DNA of 64,000 nucleotides, taken from positions 661,286 to 725,285 of the forward strand of contig NZ_STFF01000004.1 in assembly GCF_004834005.1 (NCBI RefSeq). Reading direction: 5' to 3'. Below are positions 41,602 through 50,371 of the stretch, piece by piece. Under the pieces are notes generated by a model, which saw only the letters and a program-made list of their open reading frames with translations, searched no databases and was not told the DNA's origin. The stretch comes from Niastella caeni (GTDB taxonomy: Bacteria; Bacteroidota; Bacteroidia; Chitinophagales; Chitinophagaceae). Both the position numbers and the translations under genes were made by a program. How positions within the stretch are numbered: position 1 is the first letter of the stretch; each line of letters begins with the position of its first letter.

Positions 41602-44022
41602 TTATTTAGCCGGTATGAAAAAGAAGAATCTAGCTCCCCTGCCCGGTTCACTTTCCGCTCTCATAAAACCATGATGGTTCTCTACTATCTTTTTACAAAT
41701 GGCCAGCCCAATTCCTGAGCCGCTGTATTCATTGCGTCCATGTAATCGCTGGAACAGATCAAATACTTTTTCAGCATACTCCTGTTCAAAGCCAATGCCG
41801 TTATCCGCTACGGTAAACCGGAAATAATCTTTGCCCGGCAGGGCTGCTTTCTCGTTCATTGCGGCGGCTTTTACAAAAGTGGCATTGATCTCAATAACCG
41901 GCGTTGTATCTGATTTGGAATATTTCAGCGAATTGCTGATCAAATTCGATAGCAGTTGTCTGAACTGAAAAGGAATGATCGTTAACTTAGGCAGGTGCGA
42001 CGATTCTATCACCGCTTTTTTCTCTTCGATCCGGTGTGCCAGTTCTTTTCTTACTTCATCCAGCAGTGCATTCAGATCGGTGGGCTCAAAATTCTTACGG
42101 GCGGTGGTCGTGCGCGAAAACTCCAGCAGGGAATCGATCAGGTTTTGCATGCGGATAGCCGCTTTCACCATCCGGTTAAAATAATCTTTACTTGTTTCGC
42201 TTAAGTGGGCCACATCCCTTGATTGAATGAGGTTGCCAAACGCCTGTATCTTTCGCAAAGGTTCCTGTAAATCGTGACTGGCCACATAGCTAAAAGACGA
42301 CAATTCGGTGTTACTTCGTTCCAGCTCCATGTTCTTTTGTTCCAGTTGTTCGGCATACATTTTCAACCGGTCTTCCGCCTGTTTCTTTTGCGTTAAGTCG
42401 CGGGTCACTTTCGAAAACCCGATGATGTCGTTTTTGTCGTCGTGCAAAGCAGTGATCACCGTATACGCCCATAAGGTTGAACCGTCTTTGCGCACGCGCC
42501 AGCCTTCATAGGTTGATTTGCCGTTCACCTTCGCTTCCTCGATCAGTCTTTCGGCCAGGCCCTGCTGCTGATCGGTGTGCGTATAAAACAGCCGGAAGTG
42601 CTTGCCGATGGTCTCGTCGGCCGTATACCCTTTTATCTTTTCCGCGCCTTTATTCCAGTTTTCAATATACCCTTCCCTGCTTAGTAAAATAATAGCGTAA
42701 TCTTCCACTTCGTTGGTCATGCGCAAATAGCGTTCTTCACTCTGGCGCAGCTCTTCGTTCCGCAATTCCAATTGATGGTTGATGGCGGTTAGCTTCCGGG
42801 TGGTTTCTTCCAGCGCGGTGTTTTTGAGCGAGATCTCGTGGGTCCTTTCAGCCACGCGTTTCTCCAGTTCCAACCTTATGGTCTTGCGTTCATGAATATC
42901 GATGCTGGTGCCGATGTATCCCAGGAAAGCGCCGTTATAAGAATATCGGGGAATGCCATTACATACGATCCACCGGTATTGCCCGTCATGTCGTTTTAAA
43001 CGGAATTCTACCTCAAAGTCGCGGCGGGCTTCAAATGCCTCCTCGTAAGCTACCAGGCCGGTTTTCAGGTCATCGGGCAAAATGCCTTCTTTCCACCCAT
43101 CCCACAACTCCTGTTCCATACCACGGCCGGTAAATTCAAGCCATCTTTTATTAAAGAAAGTGATTTGCATTTGCGGGTCCGACATCCACACCATTACCGG
43201 TGCTGAATCAACCAACAGTCTGAAACGTTCTTCACTTTCACGAAGCGTATGCTCTATGCGTTTAACTTCATCAATATCTGTGCAGGTGCCATACCACTTA
43301 ATGATCTGGCCACTATCATTTTTGATGGGCAAAGCCCGCACCAGGAACCACTGATACCCTTCAACCGGATATTTTACTTTAAACCGGTATTCGATTTCAT
43401 AAGGTTCCCCCGAGCGAACTACGTTATGCCAGGTTTCAATACATCTGGCCTGGTCATCAGGGTGTATATGTTTTAGAAAACTGTTGTCGCCAAATTCATT
43501 TTCATTACCGATCAAAAGGTACCATTGTTTGTTATAGTAATCAGTATACCCGTCGGCAGTGGCCGTCCATACAATCTGCGGCATGGAGTCGGCAAGCTCC
43601 CTGAACCGTAGTTCACTTTGCCGTACGGCATCCTCGGCCTGCTTGCGCTGATCAATGTTGAGCGGGTTTATGTTTTCAGTAGCTGTAACCAGCATGCCTG
43701 CTTCGCCGGCTTCATTTAAAATGGGGATACAGGAAAAAGTAAAACTCACGGTCTCCGCGTAACCATGCCGGTTAAGAGAGAAAATAATGTTGGGTATGTT
43801 TACGGGCTTCCCCTGCCGTACCTGGTCAAAAACAGGCGCAAGGGTATCCCAGTTTTCTGCAAATACTTTTTGCGCCGGTTGGCCTATGGCTGATGGCCCG
43901 CCAAAGAGCGGCTGGGCCGCATCGTTAAAAAACAAAGTTCCGGCAGTTCCCCAGGCGATAAACATGGGAACATGTGATTGTAGAAGGATTGATAAAAATG
44001 CCTGATTATTCAAGGGGTTCAT
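41602..44022 (-). CDS. Soluble multi-PAS sensor histidine kinase
   Basis: About 806 residues from the ATG at 44022 (MNPLNNQAFLSILLQSHVPM); an in-frame ATG at 44049 is also possible. The order is an N-terminal PAS-like domain (to about 115), PAS/PAC domains at about 130-245 and 260-375, a coiled coil (RVAERTHEISLKNTALEETT) and another PAS domain at about 440-560. A HisKA domain with SYVASHDLQEPLRKIQAFGN (phosphoacceptor His) and an HATPase domain with the N box LLSNLISNSLKYSK and G boxes DNGIGFEQEY and GSGIGLAICKKIVENH follow. There is no membrane segment, so it senses a cytoplasmic cue. No response-regulator gene lies next to it; the output partner is unknown. Confidence 0.95.
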   Translation of the reverse strand: MNPLNNQAFLSILLQSHVPMFIAWGTAGTLFFNDAAQPLFGGPSAIGQPAQKVFAENWDTLAPVFDQVRQGKPVNIPNIIFSLNRHGYAETVSFTFSCIPILNEAGEAGMLVTATENINPLNIDQRKQAEDAVRQSELRFRELADSMPQIVWTATADGYTDYYNKQWYLLIGNENEFGDNSFLKHIHPDDQARCIETWHNVVRSGEPYEIEYRFKVKYPVEGYQWFLVRALPIKNDSGQIIKWYGTCTDIDEVKRIEHTLRESEERFRLLVDSAPVMVWMSDPQMQITFFNKRWLEFTGRGMEQELWDGWKEGILPDDLKTGLVAYEEAFEARRDFEVEFRLKRHDGQYRWIVCNGIPRYSYNGAFLGYIGTSIDIHERKTIRLELEKRVAERTHEISLKNTALEETTRKLTAINHQLELRNEELRQSEERYLRMTNEVEDYAIILLSREGYIENWNKGAEKIKGYTADETIGKHFRLFYTHTDQQQGLAERLIEEAKVNGKSTYEGWRVRKDGSTLWAYTVITALHDDKNDIIGFSKVTRDLTQKKQAEDRLKMYAEQLEQKNMELERSNTELSSFSYVASHDLQEPLRKIQAFGNLIQSRDVAHLSETSKDYFNRMVKAAIRMQNLIDSLLEFSRTTTARKNFEPTDLNALLDEVRKELAHRIEEKKAVIESSHLPKLTIIPFQFRQLLSNLISNSLKYSKSDTTPVIEINATFVKAAAMNEKAALPGKDYFRFTVADNGIGFEQEYAEKVFDLFQRLHGRNEYSGSGIGLAICKKIVENHHGFMRAESEPGRGARFFFFIPAK

Positions 44023-44152
44023 TACCCGTTGAAAATAACAGATATTCACGAATCCCCGATAAAATATTTGTGTAGCCGGTTCGCGTACAAAGAAAAATAG
44101 CCACCCGTAGGTAGCTATTATATATCTAGGGCCAGTTGGTTCTCTTTGAGGC

Positions 44153-44228
44153 TAGTGGCTAGTGGTAAATGGCTAGTGGGCTTGTGCGCGGCCCCCCCCT
44201 ACTCGCCACTTGCTACTTACTACTCGCT
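44153..44228. repeat. Inverted ctagtggctagtgg arms overlapping the EF-G2 stop
   Basis: Arm 44153-44180 (ctagtggctagtggtaaatg, then gctagtgg) and arm 44198-44228 (tactcgccacttgctactta, then ctactcgct) are approximate reverse complements. Pairing by hand, about 25 of 30 positions match if G-U pairs are allowed. The second arm overlaps the TAG stop codon (44227-44229) of the EF-G2-like gene. Confidence 0.8.
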
Positions 44229-46362
44229 AAACAAGCTCTTCCTTCGCCGTCTTAATGTAATCGTCAATCAACCTGCGCTGTTCATCAAATGGAACGGGCA
44301 CATAGTCAAAAAACTTCATGGTAAACTTAGCCCGCCCCTGGGTGATAGAACGAAGCGACGACGAGTACCCATCCATTTCGGCCAGCGGTACTTTGGCGAT
44401 CACTTTTTGAAAATGCCCCTGCGTGTCGATGCCTTCTACCACGGCGCGGCGGCTCTGCAGGTCGCCCATAACGGCGCCGGTAAGGTCGTCGGGACAAAGC
44501 ACATCTATCTGGTAAACGGGTTCCAGGATCTGCGGGTCTGCCTGCTGGAAAGCCTGTTTAAAAGCCATCAGGCCGGCGATCTTGAACGAAATATCGTTAC
44601 TGTCCACCGGGTGCATTTTGCCGTCGTAAACCGACACCCGCACATCTCGCACATATGATCCCGTAAGTGGACCTGTTTGCATTTTTTCCATAACCCCTTT
44701 TAAAATGGAAGGCTGAAAACGATTGTCTATCGCACCGCCCACAATACAGTTAAAATAAACCAGTTTACCGCCCCAATCCAGATCATGAACATCGCGGCCG
44801 CGAACGGTTAAACCATGCGGTTCGGGCATGCCTTCGTACCAGGGCTCAATGCGCATAAATACTTCGCCAAACTGGCCGGCGCCCCCACTCTGCTTTTTAT
44901 GCCGGTAGCTGCTTTCGGCCATCCGGCGAATGGTTTCGCGATATGGGATCCGCGGTTTTACAAATTTTACTTCTACTTTATGAAAATGCTCTATTTTCCA
45001 TTTAGCCACCGCCAAATGCATATCGCCCTGGCAATGGATGAGCGTTTGTTTTAATTCACCAGACACCTCAACGATGAGGGTGGGATCTTCTTCCCGCAAT
45101 TGGTGTAACGCCTGCGACAATTTTTCTTCTTCGCCCTTTTTGATGGTTTCAATAGCCACTGTTAAATTAGGCGGAGGAAATTCAATGGGAGGCAGTTCAT
45201 AATTCTTTCCCCGCACGTGCAGGGTATTATTGACATGTGTGTTTTTTAATTTAAGGGTGGCGCCAATATCGCCGGCAACCAGTTCGTTGGTATTCGACCG
45301 TTTATTTCCTTCTACAAGGAAAAGCTGGTTTATTTTTTCAGTAACGCCGGTAGACTCATTTTCCAGTTCCATTCCGCTTTGTACCGTACCGGAGTATACT
45401 TTAAAGAACGACATGTCGCCTACATGCGGCTCACTGATGGTTTTGAATATAAATATGCAGGCCGGTCCGTTGGCTTCGCAAGGTAGTTGCTGCCCGCTTT
45501 GCGTTGTTTGCGGCGGCATTTCATTGGCGCTGGGACAAACATTATCAATGAAGCCCATGAGGCGGCCGCTGCCCATGTTCCGTTCGGCCGAGAGGCAGAA
45601 TAAAGGAAACAGGTCATGGTTGATCATGGCCTTTTTCATGCCAGCTTTCATTTCATCTTCATCCAGTTCGCCTTTGTCGAAGTATTTTTCCATCAGCGAC
45701 TCATCATTGCTGGCCACTGCTTCAATCAGTTCTTTATGCAGTTCATCAGCACGTTGCCTTTCTTCTTCAGGTATAGGCAGTTTTTCGGGTTTGCCGCCGG
45801 TATCTTTGAATTTATACATGGTCATGCGAAGCACATCAATGATCTCATGAAAGCCGGCGCCTTGCTGGCGGGGGTATTGCACCACCACTACCTTGCTGCC
45901 AAAATGGGCTTTCGCTTCGCGAATGGTTTTGTCAAAATCGGCATTGTCTTCATCCAGTTTATTAACGGCGAAGATCATGGGCGTTTTAAATTGCTCGGTA
46001 TAATCCCAAATAATGTCGGTGCCTACTTCAACTCCCATCACGGCATTGAGTAACATAACACCGGTGTCGGCCACCCGAAGGGCAGAGATCACTTCGCCAA
46101 CGAAATCGTCGTAACCGGGTGTGTCAATGATGTTGATCTTATAGCCCCGCCATTTGGTGTGCATTAATTTGGAGAAAATGGAATTACCACGTTCCTGTTC
46201 CAGTTCATGGTAATCACCGATGGTATTTCTTTCGGCAATAGTGCCGCGGCGGGTAATGAGGCCTGCTTCAAAGAGCATGCATTCCGCTAACGTGGTCTTA
46301 CCGCAGCCGGCATGACCCAGCAAGACCACATTTTTTACGTGTGAGGTATCAAATTCAGCCAT
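44227..46362 (-). CDS. EF-G2-like translational GTPase
   Basis: A 711-residue EF-G paralogue starting at 46362 (MAEFDTSHVKNVVLLGHAGC). The frame is open 48 codons further, but that DNA holds the GTCCTGAGCG repeat. The G1 motif GHAGCGKT is at 16-23, the G3 motif is DTPGYDDFVGE and the G4 motif is NKLD. Domain IV/V features are HKKQSGGAGQFGEV and GLMAFKQAFQQADPQILEPV. The histidine of canonical DTPGH is tyrosine here, as in the EF-G-2 branch known from Thermus. Such paralogues bind ribosomes and hydrolyse GTP but do not replace EF-G; their role is not settled. It is unlikely to be the main fusA. Confidence 0.9.
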   Translation of the reverse strand: MAEFDTSHVKNVVLLGHAGCGKTTLAECMLFEAGLITRRGTIAERNTIGDYHELEQERGNSIFSKLMHTKWRGYKINIIDTPGYDDFVGEVISALRVADTGVMLLNAVMGVEVGTDIIWDYTEQFKTPMIFAVNKLDEDNADFDKTIREAKAHFGSKVVVVQYPRQQGAGFHEIIDVLRMTMYKFKDTGGKPEKLPIPEEERQRADELHKELIEAVASNDESLMEKYFDKGELDEDEMKAGMKKAMINHDLFPLFCLSAERNMGSGRLMGFIDNVCPSANEMPPQTTQSGQQLPCEANGPACIFIFKTISEPHVGDMSFFKVYSGTVQSGMELENESTGVTEKINQLFLVEGNKRSNTNELVAGDIGATLKLKNTHVNNTLHVRGKNYELPPIEFPPPNLTVAIETIKKGEEEKLSQALHQLREEDPTLIVEVSGELKQTLIHCQGDMHLAVAKWKIEHFHKVEVKFVKPRIPYRETIRRMAESSYRHKKQSGGAGQFGEVFMRIEPWYEGMPEPHGLTVRGRDVHDLDWGGKLVYFNCIVGGAIDNRFQPSILKGVMEKMQTGPLTGSYVRDVRVSVYDGKMHPVDSNDISFKIAGLMAFKQAFQQADPQILEPVYQIDVLCPDDLTGAVMGDLQSRRAVVEGIDTQGHFQKVIAKVPLAEMDGYSSSLRSITQGRAKFTMKFFDYVPVPFDEQRRLIDDYIKTAKEELV

Positions 46363-46416
46363 AGCAAACAATTTTTTAAAATGAAGAATAGGTAGTTTTA
46401 AAAAGGTATGGATGCG

Positions 46417-46461
46417 GTCCTTCGACTCTTCGGCTACGCTCAGAGCGAGCCTGCTCAGGAC
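46417..46461 (-). repeat. GTCCTGAGCG-family repeat upstream of the EF-G2 gene
   Basis: A 45-bp element with inverted ends gtcct (46417-46421) and aggac (46457-46461). It contains both the ccttcgactcttcggctacg and the cagagcgagcctgctcagga words, the same head-type word as in the clpV array. It is the only family member in the window outside the T6SS locus. A caataagcaatagacaag stretch follows at 46488-46520. Confidence 0.75.
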
Positions 46462-46594
46462 TTTTCGGCTGTATTCAGGGGTGTAAGAACAATTGACAAT
46501 ATGCAATAAGCAATAGACAAGAGGAACGTTTCAAAACGTGAAATGCAATCGTTGGCATTTGCTCCCGGCTTTGCCGGGACTTATCGCCTGTTGG

Positions 46595-46975
46595 CTACTC
46601 TATATGGCTCGCAAAATGCGAGAACTCCTGCTTCACTTCGTGCAGGGTGTTTTCCAGTTGCTGATAATCGTTGAAAAGTCTTTCGTGATCGGTAGTGGTA
46701 TCATCTGTCAGTTGCCCATTGCTTTCAGCCATTTCGTGATTGAGCTTGCGGTGGTGATGCTTGATGGCTTGTTTGAGGTCGTGGATGTTAATGAGCTGAA
46801 TGTGGAACTGATTGTCGAGGTGTTCAATTTCCAGGAGAACATCCCTGTTGGTTTGGTGCCCGGCAAGATCCTGGAGGCGATTTTTAAGTTGACCGAATTC
46901 ATCTCGGTAAGAACGCAATGTCTCCCTCCAGGCATTGCATTCTCTTGATAGCTGTGCGATATCAGTAGTTACCAT
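46595..46975 (-). CDS. Small coiled-coil hypothetical protein
   Basis: A 126-residue, highly charged helical protein (MVTTDIAQLSRECNAWRETL) with heptad-like leucine and histidine spacing through LLEIEHLDNQFHIQLINIHD and QQLENTLHEVKQEFSHFASH. No membrane segment or signal peptide is seen. It lies upstream of the EF-G2-like gene on the same strand with a 232-bp gap of repeats, so co-transcription is uncertain. I recognise no family. Confidence 0.75.
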   Translation of the reverse strand: MVTTDIAQLSRECNAWRETLRSYRDEFGQLKNRLQDLAGHQTNRDVLLEIEHLDNQFHIQLINIHDLKQAIKHHHRKLNHEMAESNGQLTDDTTTDHERLFNDYQQLENTLHEVKQEFSHFASHIE

Positions 46976-47186
46976 GGGAGAAAATTTATAAATGAAGAAA
47001 TAAAGAACTTCTAATTTATTGTTGGTCGGTAAGGTGTATTATAATTGGAGTGGTAATCTAATTTAAGAAACATTTGCGGAATAAACAGGGGAAGCGCCAT
47101 AAAAATTATAAACCTTTAGTTAACAGTCGTATTTCAGGCATGTTTAGCCATGATTGAAATGAATATATACAATAGGCTGATTTTTA

Positions 47187-47294
47187 ACTCATTAGTTATT
47201 GAGTTATTGAGTTATTAAGTTATTGAGTCCTTTAATACGTGAAGTGTGTCTAAACTTATGAACTCAATAACTTATGAACTTACAAACTCATTAA
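47187..47294. repeat. Inverted gttattgagttattaag arms upstream of dnaG
   Basis: Arm 47187-47229 (cattagttattgagttattg, then agttattaagttattgagtc) faces arm 47254-47294 (cttatgaactcaataactta, then tgaacttacaaactcatta). The second arm meets the candidate dnaG -7 element. The pair lies in a 342-bp gap (46976-47317) between divergent genes, so here it is at 5' ends rather than 3' ends. Confidence 0.75.
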
Positions 47295-47299
47295 ATTTG
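47292..47299 (+). promoter_or_regulatory. Candidate -7 element for dnaG
   Basis: TAAATTTG matches TAnnTTTG exactly, 18 nt before the dnaG start codon at 47318. Its -33 region falls inside the inverted word repeat and shows no TTG. Confidence 0.45.
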
Positions 47300-47317
47300 T
47301 CGTTTCTTGCAGCAACA

Positions 47318-49321
47318 ATGATCACTCAGCAAACCATACAACAGATCCTTAGCCGGATAGATATTATTGAGATCGTCGGTAGCTTTATAAAGTTAAAAAA
47401 GCGTGGCGCTAACTATCTGGGCCTTTGTCCATTCCATGGCGAAAAAACGCCCTCTTTTACTGTTTCCCCGGCCAAAGAGATCTATAAATGCTTTGGTTGT
47501 GGCCGTAGCGGCAATACCATCAGCTTCATCATGGAACATGAGAAATATTCTTATGTGGAAGCTTTGCGCTGGCTGGCCGCTAAATACAATGTTGAAGTAG
47601 AAGAAACGGCTGTGAGCCCGGAAGTGAAGCAACAGCAATTGACGGCAGACAGCCTATACATTCTGAACAATTTCGCCCGCCAATATTTTAGCAGGAACCT
47701 GTTTGAGAATGAAGAAGGACAAGCCATTGGTTTAAGTTATTTAAAAGAACGCGGGTTTCGCGAAGAGATCATCGAGCGTTTTCAACTGGGCTATTGCCTG
47801 GCTACGCGCGATGCGTTTGCGCAAACCGCCCTGGCAGCGCAATACAGCCTTGAAAATTTACAGAAGAGCGGTTTAGTGGTAGTGCGTGATGATAAACCGC
47901 TTGACAATTATCGCGGGCGGATCATTTTCCCGGTGCACAACCAAACGGGTAAGGTTATGGGTTTTGGCGCACGTATCATTGGTAAAAATGATAAAGCGCC
48001 TAAATACATCAATACACCGGAGAACGAAGTATACATAAAAAGCAGGATCCTGTACGGCACCTATTTTGCGCGTCAGGCGATTGATAAATACGACGAGTGT
48101 TTACTGGTTGAAGGTTATACCGATGTAATTTCCCTGCACCAGGCAGGTATTGAAAACGTAGTGGCCTCTGGCGGCACGTCGCTTACCATGGACCAGTTAC
48201 GGCTGATAAAAAAATACACCAACAACCTTACCATCATTTACGATGGTGATGCTGCCGGTGTTAAAGCCGCGTTGCGTGGGCTGGATATGGCCCTGGAAGA
48301 AGGCCTGAATGTAAAACTGGTGCTGATCCCCGACAAGGAAGACCCCGATAGCTATGTACATAAAGTAGGTGCAGCCAGCTTCAGGGAATTTATTGATAAG
48401 AATAAAAAAGACTTCATTTTATTTCAGCTCGAAGTTCAATTAAAAGATACCGGCGGCGATGCCAATAAAAAAGCGGCGGTAGTAAACCAGGTTGCAGAAA
48501 CTATTGCGAAGATCAACAAGCTGGAAGATTTTACAAAACAGCAGGATTACATTAAGAGGTGTGCCGAAATGCTGCGTATTGAAGAAAGCGGTTTGGTAGC
48601 GCTGGTAAATAAATTCATTCGCGAAAAGATTGCCAAAGATGAAAGCAAACAGGCAGCGCTTGATCCTACGCAACACTTTGAAGATAACGCCATGCAGGGC
48701 GCCGCATCGGATTACAGCGATGAAAGCTTCAACCTCATATTCAAAGATGAAATGCAGGAGAAGGCTTTGCTTAAAATATTGCTTGAACACGGGATGAAGG
48801 ATTGGGACCATCAAAAAAAGATCGCTGAATATATCTTCAATGAAGATATTGTGGAAGAAATGATCGAGAACCAAACGGTTACAAAGATCATGCGAATGTA
48901 CCGCGATATGTTGGCAGCACATCTTGAGCCTTCTGATAAAGACTTTATATTCTCGCAGGAAAATGATGTAAGCACCCTGGTGGTAAGTTTATTAAACTCG
49001 CCTTATGAGTTAAGTGAACGCTGGCTGGCAGAGAAAGAGGTGTTCTCGGTATTGGAACAGGGCTTCAGAAAGTATATGAATATTGAGTACAAACACAAGC
49101 CGCTGCAGAAAGAGGAGAAAACTTTCAAGGATGATGTACTAAGTACCTTGCAATACCTTAAACTGAAGAAGATAAAACACCTGATGGAACAAAACCTGAG
49201 TGACCTGGAAGCGAATAATTCCTACCAGAAATTTTTAGACCTGCTTCAACCTCATATGCACATCAAGGAAATGGAAATGGAAATAACGAAGTTGACCGGA
49301 ATTGTATTTAAAAAGTTTTAA
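47318..49321 (+). CDS. dnaG: DNA primase DnaG
   Basis: A 667-residue primase that makes RNA primers at the replication fork. I start it at 47318 (MITQQTIQQILSRIDIIEIV); the open frame extends 24 codons upstream through a word repeat. The CHC2 zinc finger uses Cys37, His40, Cys58 and Cys61 (CPFHGEKTPSF, CFGCGRSGN). The catalytic core includes the RNAP-like segment with YRGRIIFPVHNQTGKVMGFG, then the Toprim motifs LLVEGYTDVISLHQAG and IIYDGDAAGVKAALRG. The C-terminal part (about 440-667) is the helicase-binding region. Length is normal for Bacteroidota. It is monocistronic here. Confidence 0.97.
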   Translation: MITQQTIQQILSRIDIIEIVGSFIKLKKRGANYLGLCPFHGEKTPSFTVSPAKEIYKCFGCGRSGNTISFIMEHEKYSYVEALRWLAAKYNVEVEETAVSPEVKQQQLTADSLYILNNFARQYFSRNLFENEEGQAIGLSYLKERGFREEIIERFQLGYCLATRDAFAQTALAAQYSLENLQKSGLVVVRDDKPLDNYRGRIIFPVHNQTGKVMGFGARIIGKNDKAPKYINTPENEVYIKSRILYGTYFARQAIDKYDECLLVEGYTDVISLHQAGIENVVASGGTSLTMDQLRLIKKYTNNLTIIYDGDAAGVKAALRGLDMALEEGLNVKLVLIPDKEDPDSYVHKVGAASFREFIDKNKKDFILFQLEVQLKDTGGDANKKAAVVNQVAETIAKINKLEDFTKQQDYIKRCAEMLRIEESGLVALVNKFIREKIAKDESKQAALDPTQHFEDNAMQGAASDYSDESFNLIFKDEMQEKALLKILLEHGMKDWDHQKKIAEYIFNEDIVEEMIENQTVTKIMRMYRDMLAAHLEPSDKDFIFSQENDVSTLVVSLLNSPYELSERWLAEKEVFSVLEQGFRKYMNIEYKHKPLQKEEKTFKDDVLSTLQYLKLKKIKHLMEQNLSDLEANNSYQKFLDLLQPHMHIKEMEMEITKLTGIVFKKF

Positions 49322-49438
49322 AGGCAGAAGATAAAAGGAACAGGGTTTAAATTTAAAGATGCCCAAATTTATCGGAGAACCCGAATTTCAGGTTTGTGCG
49401 TTTAGCGTTGCGCCTTCAGCCTTATACCTTATAACGAA

Positions 49439-49475
49439 TTAACCCCGATAAAGGACTTCATCCTATCGGGGTTAA
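49439..49475. terminator. Hairpin between dnaG and the convergent small gene
   Basis: ttaaccccgata (49439-49450) pairs perfectly with tatcggggttaa (49464-49475) over 12 bp with a 13-nt loop. It lies in the convergent gap between dnaG and the gene at 49539-49985. There is no strict T tract on either side, so it may be a weak bidirectional terminator. Confidence 0.6.
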
Positions 49476-49538
49476 AAATAAATTTTAATAGCTGTCGTGA
49501 TGAGACAGTTTACATACATCAAAAAATGCACGGGAAAA

Positions 49539-49985
49539 TTAATTGACCATGGCCGGAGCAGGAGAAACCACTCTCTTTCTGCCACCAGCTTTAACTGTGG
49601 CGGCGGCCTTGTTGAACCTGATGGCGGTCCATACATGGTCTAAAGCCACTTCATCTGCGTTATCAAAGCCTGCGTTCCGAACGCCATCCCAACTGCATCC
49701 CCTGTTGAGGTCGGTAGCAATTTTTGAAGTGCTTTTTGGATAAGCAATCCAGAATTTGCTTTCTTCCTGAAGGGCGGGAAGAACATCCCTTAAAATACAG
49801 TTTAATTGATTTTCGTTTACTGCAAACACCAAAGCGAAGTCTATCTTACGCGTTTTTAACAGTGGTGTTACATTTTTGGCAAACGATAATTTGGCAAATT
49901 GCTTCTCAATAGAGGAAGGCAAACCCTGAATCAAAATGTTTTTCTCTTCCTGTAAATGAAGCTTTTCTAACAAATTTTGCGACAT
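49539..49985 (-). CDS. DUF3052-like small protein
   Basis: A 148-residue soluble protein. The C-terminal half (KFWIAYPKSTSKIATDLNRG, DEVALDHVWTAIRFN) resembles the DUF3052 family, in which a conserved W-x-AYPK strand precedes a final W-S/T-x-x-RF segment. The N-terminal half (GLPSSIEKQFAKLSFAKNVT) fits the same alpha/beta pattern. The function of the family is unknown. It is convergent with dnaG. Confidence 0.75.
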   Translation of the reverse strand: MSQNLLEKLHLQEEKNILIQGLPSSIEKQFAKLSFAKNVTPLLKTRKIDFALVFAVNENQLNCILRDVLPALQEESKFWIAYPKSTSKIATDLNRGCSWDGVRNAGFDNADEVALDHVWTAIRFNKAAATVKAGGRKRVVSPAPAMVN

Positions 49986-50104
49986 GCCGAAGGTTTTTGT
50001 ATAAGCTTTTCAGGTTAAAAAAATGGACGGGATTGCAAAGGTATGAAAAGATGCTTACTAGATAAAAAAAATTTTAACAATGAGGGAAAGCGTCCTGCTA
50101 AAAG

Positions 50105-50368
50105 CCCAAAGCCTTAAACAGAAAGCTATAAGCCGCAAGTAGTTACAGCCACCAATATTAATTTAGGAGCTTCTCCTGAAATTGTAGTTATTACAGTATT
50201 TTACCCTTCCCGGGCATATATATGCATATAAAATATGTGTCTGAATGACAAATCCCTTCTCATGTAGGCTTCACCTTCTACATTCAACATTGAACATTCA
50301 GTATTCAATATTCCCCTCCCTTTATTACCTGTATTTGCTTTGAGCTTATGGCTTGCAGCTTGAAGCTG
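50105..50368. repeat. agcttgaagctg, cattcaacattgaac and related words 3' of the amidase gene
   Basis: The 386-bp gap 49986-50371 holds no gene. It contains aaagctataagccgcaagta (50117-50139), tacattcaacattgaacatt/cagtattcaatattc (50279-50312) and gagcttatggcttgcagctt (50342-50365). The last ends a few bases from the amidase stop codon. Confidence 0.65.
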
Positions 50369-50371
50369 TAT

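Noticed and set aside
46363..46506. 48-residue N-terminal extension of the EF-G2-like protein
   Set aside because: The extension is encoded partly by a GTCCTGAGCG-family repeat, and the GTPase domain starts naturally at the internal ATG (46362).
47246..47317. 24-residue N-terminal extension of DnaG
   Set aside because: It is the translation of a gttattgagttattaag-type repeat; DnaG begins normally at MITQQTI.
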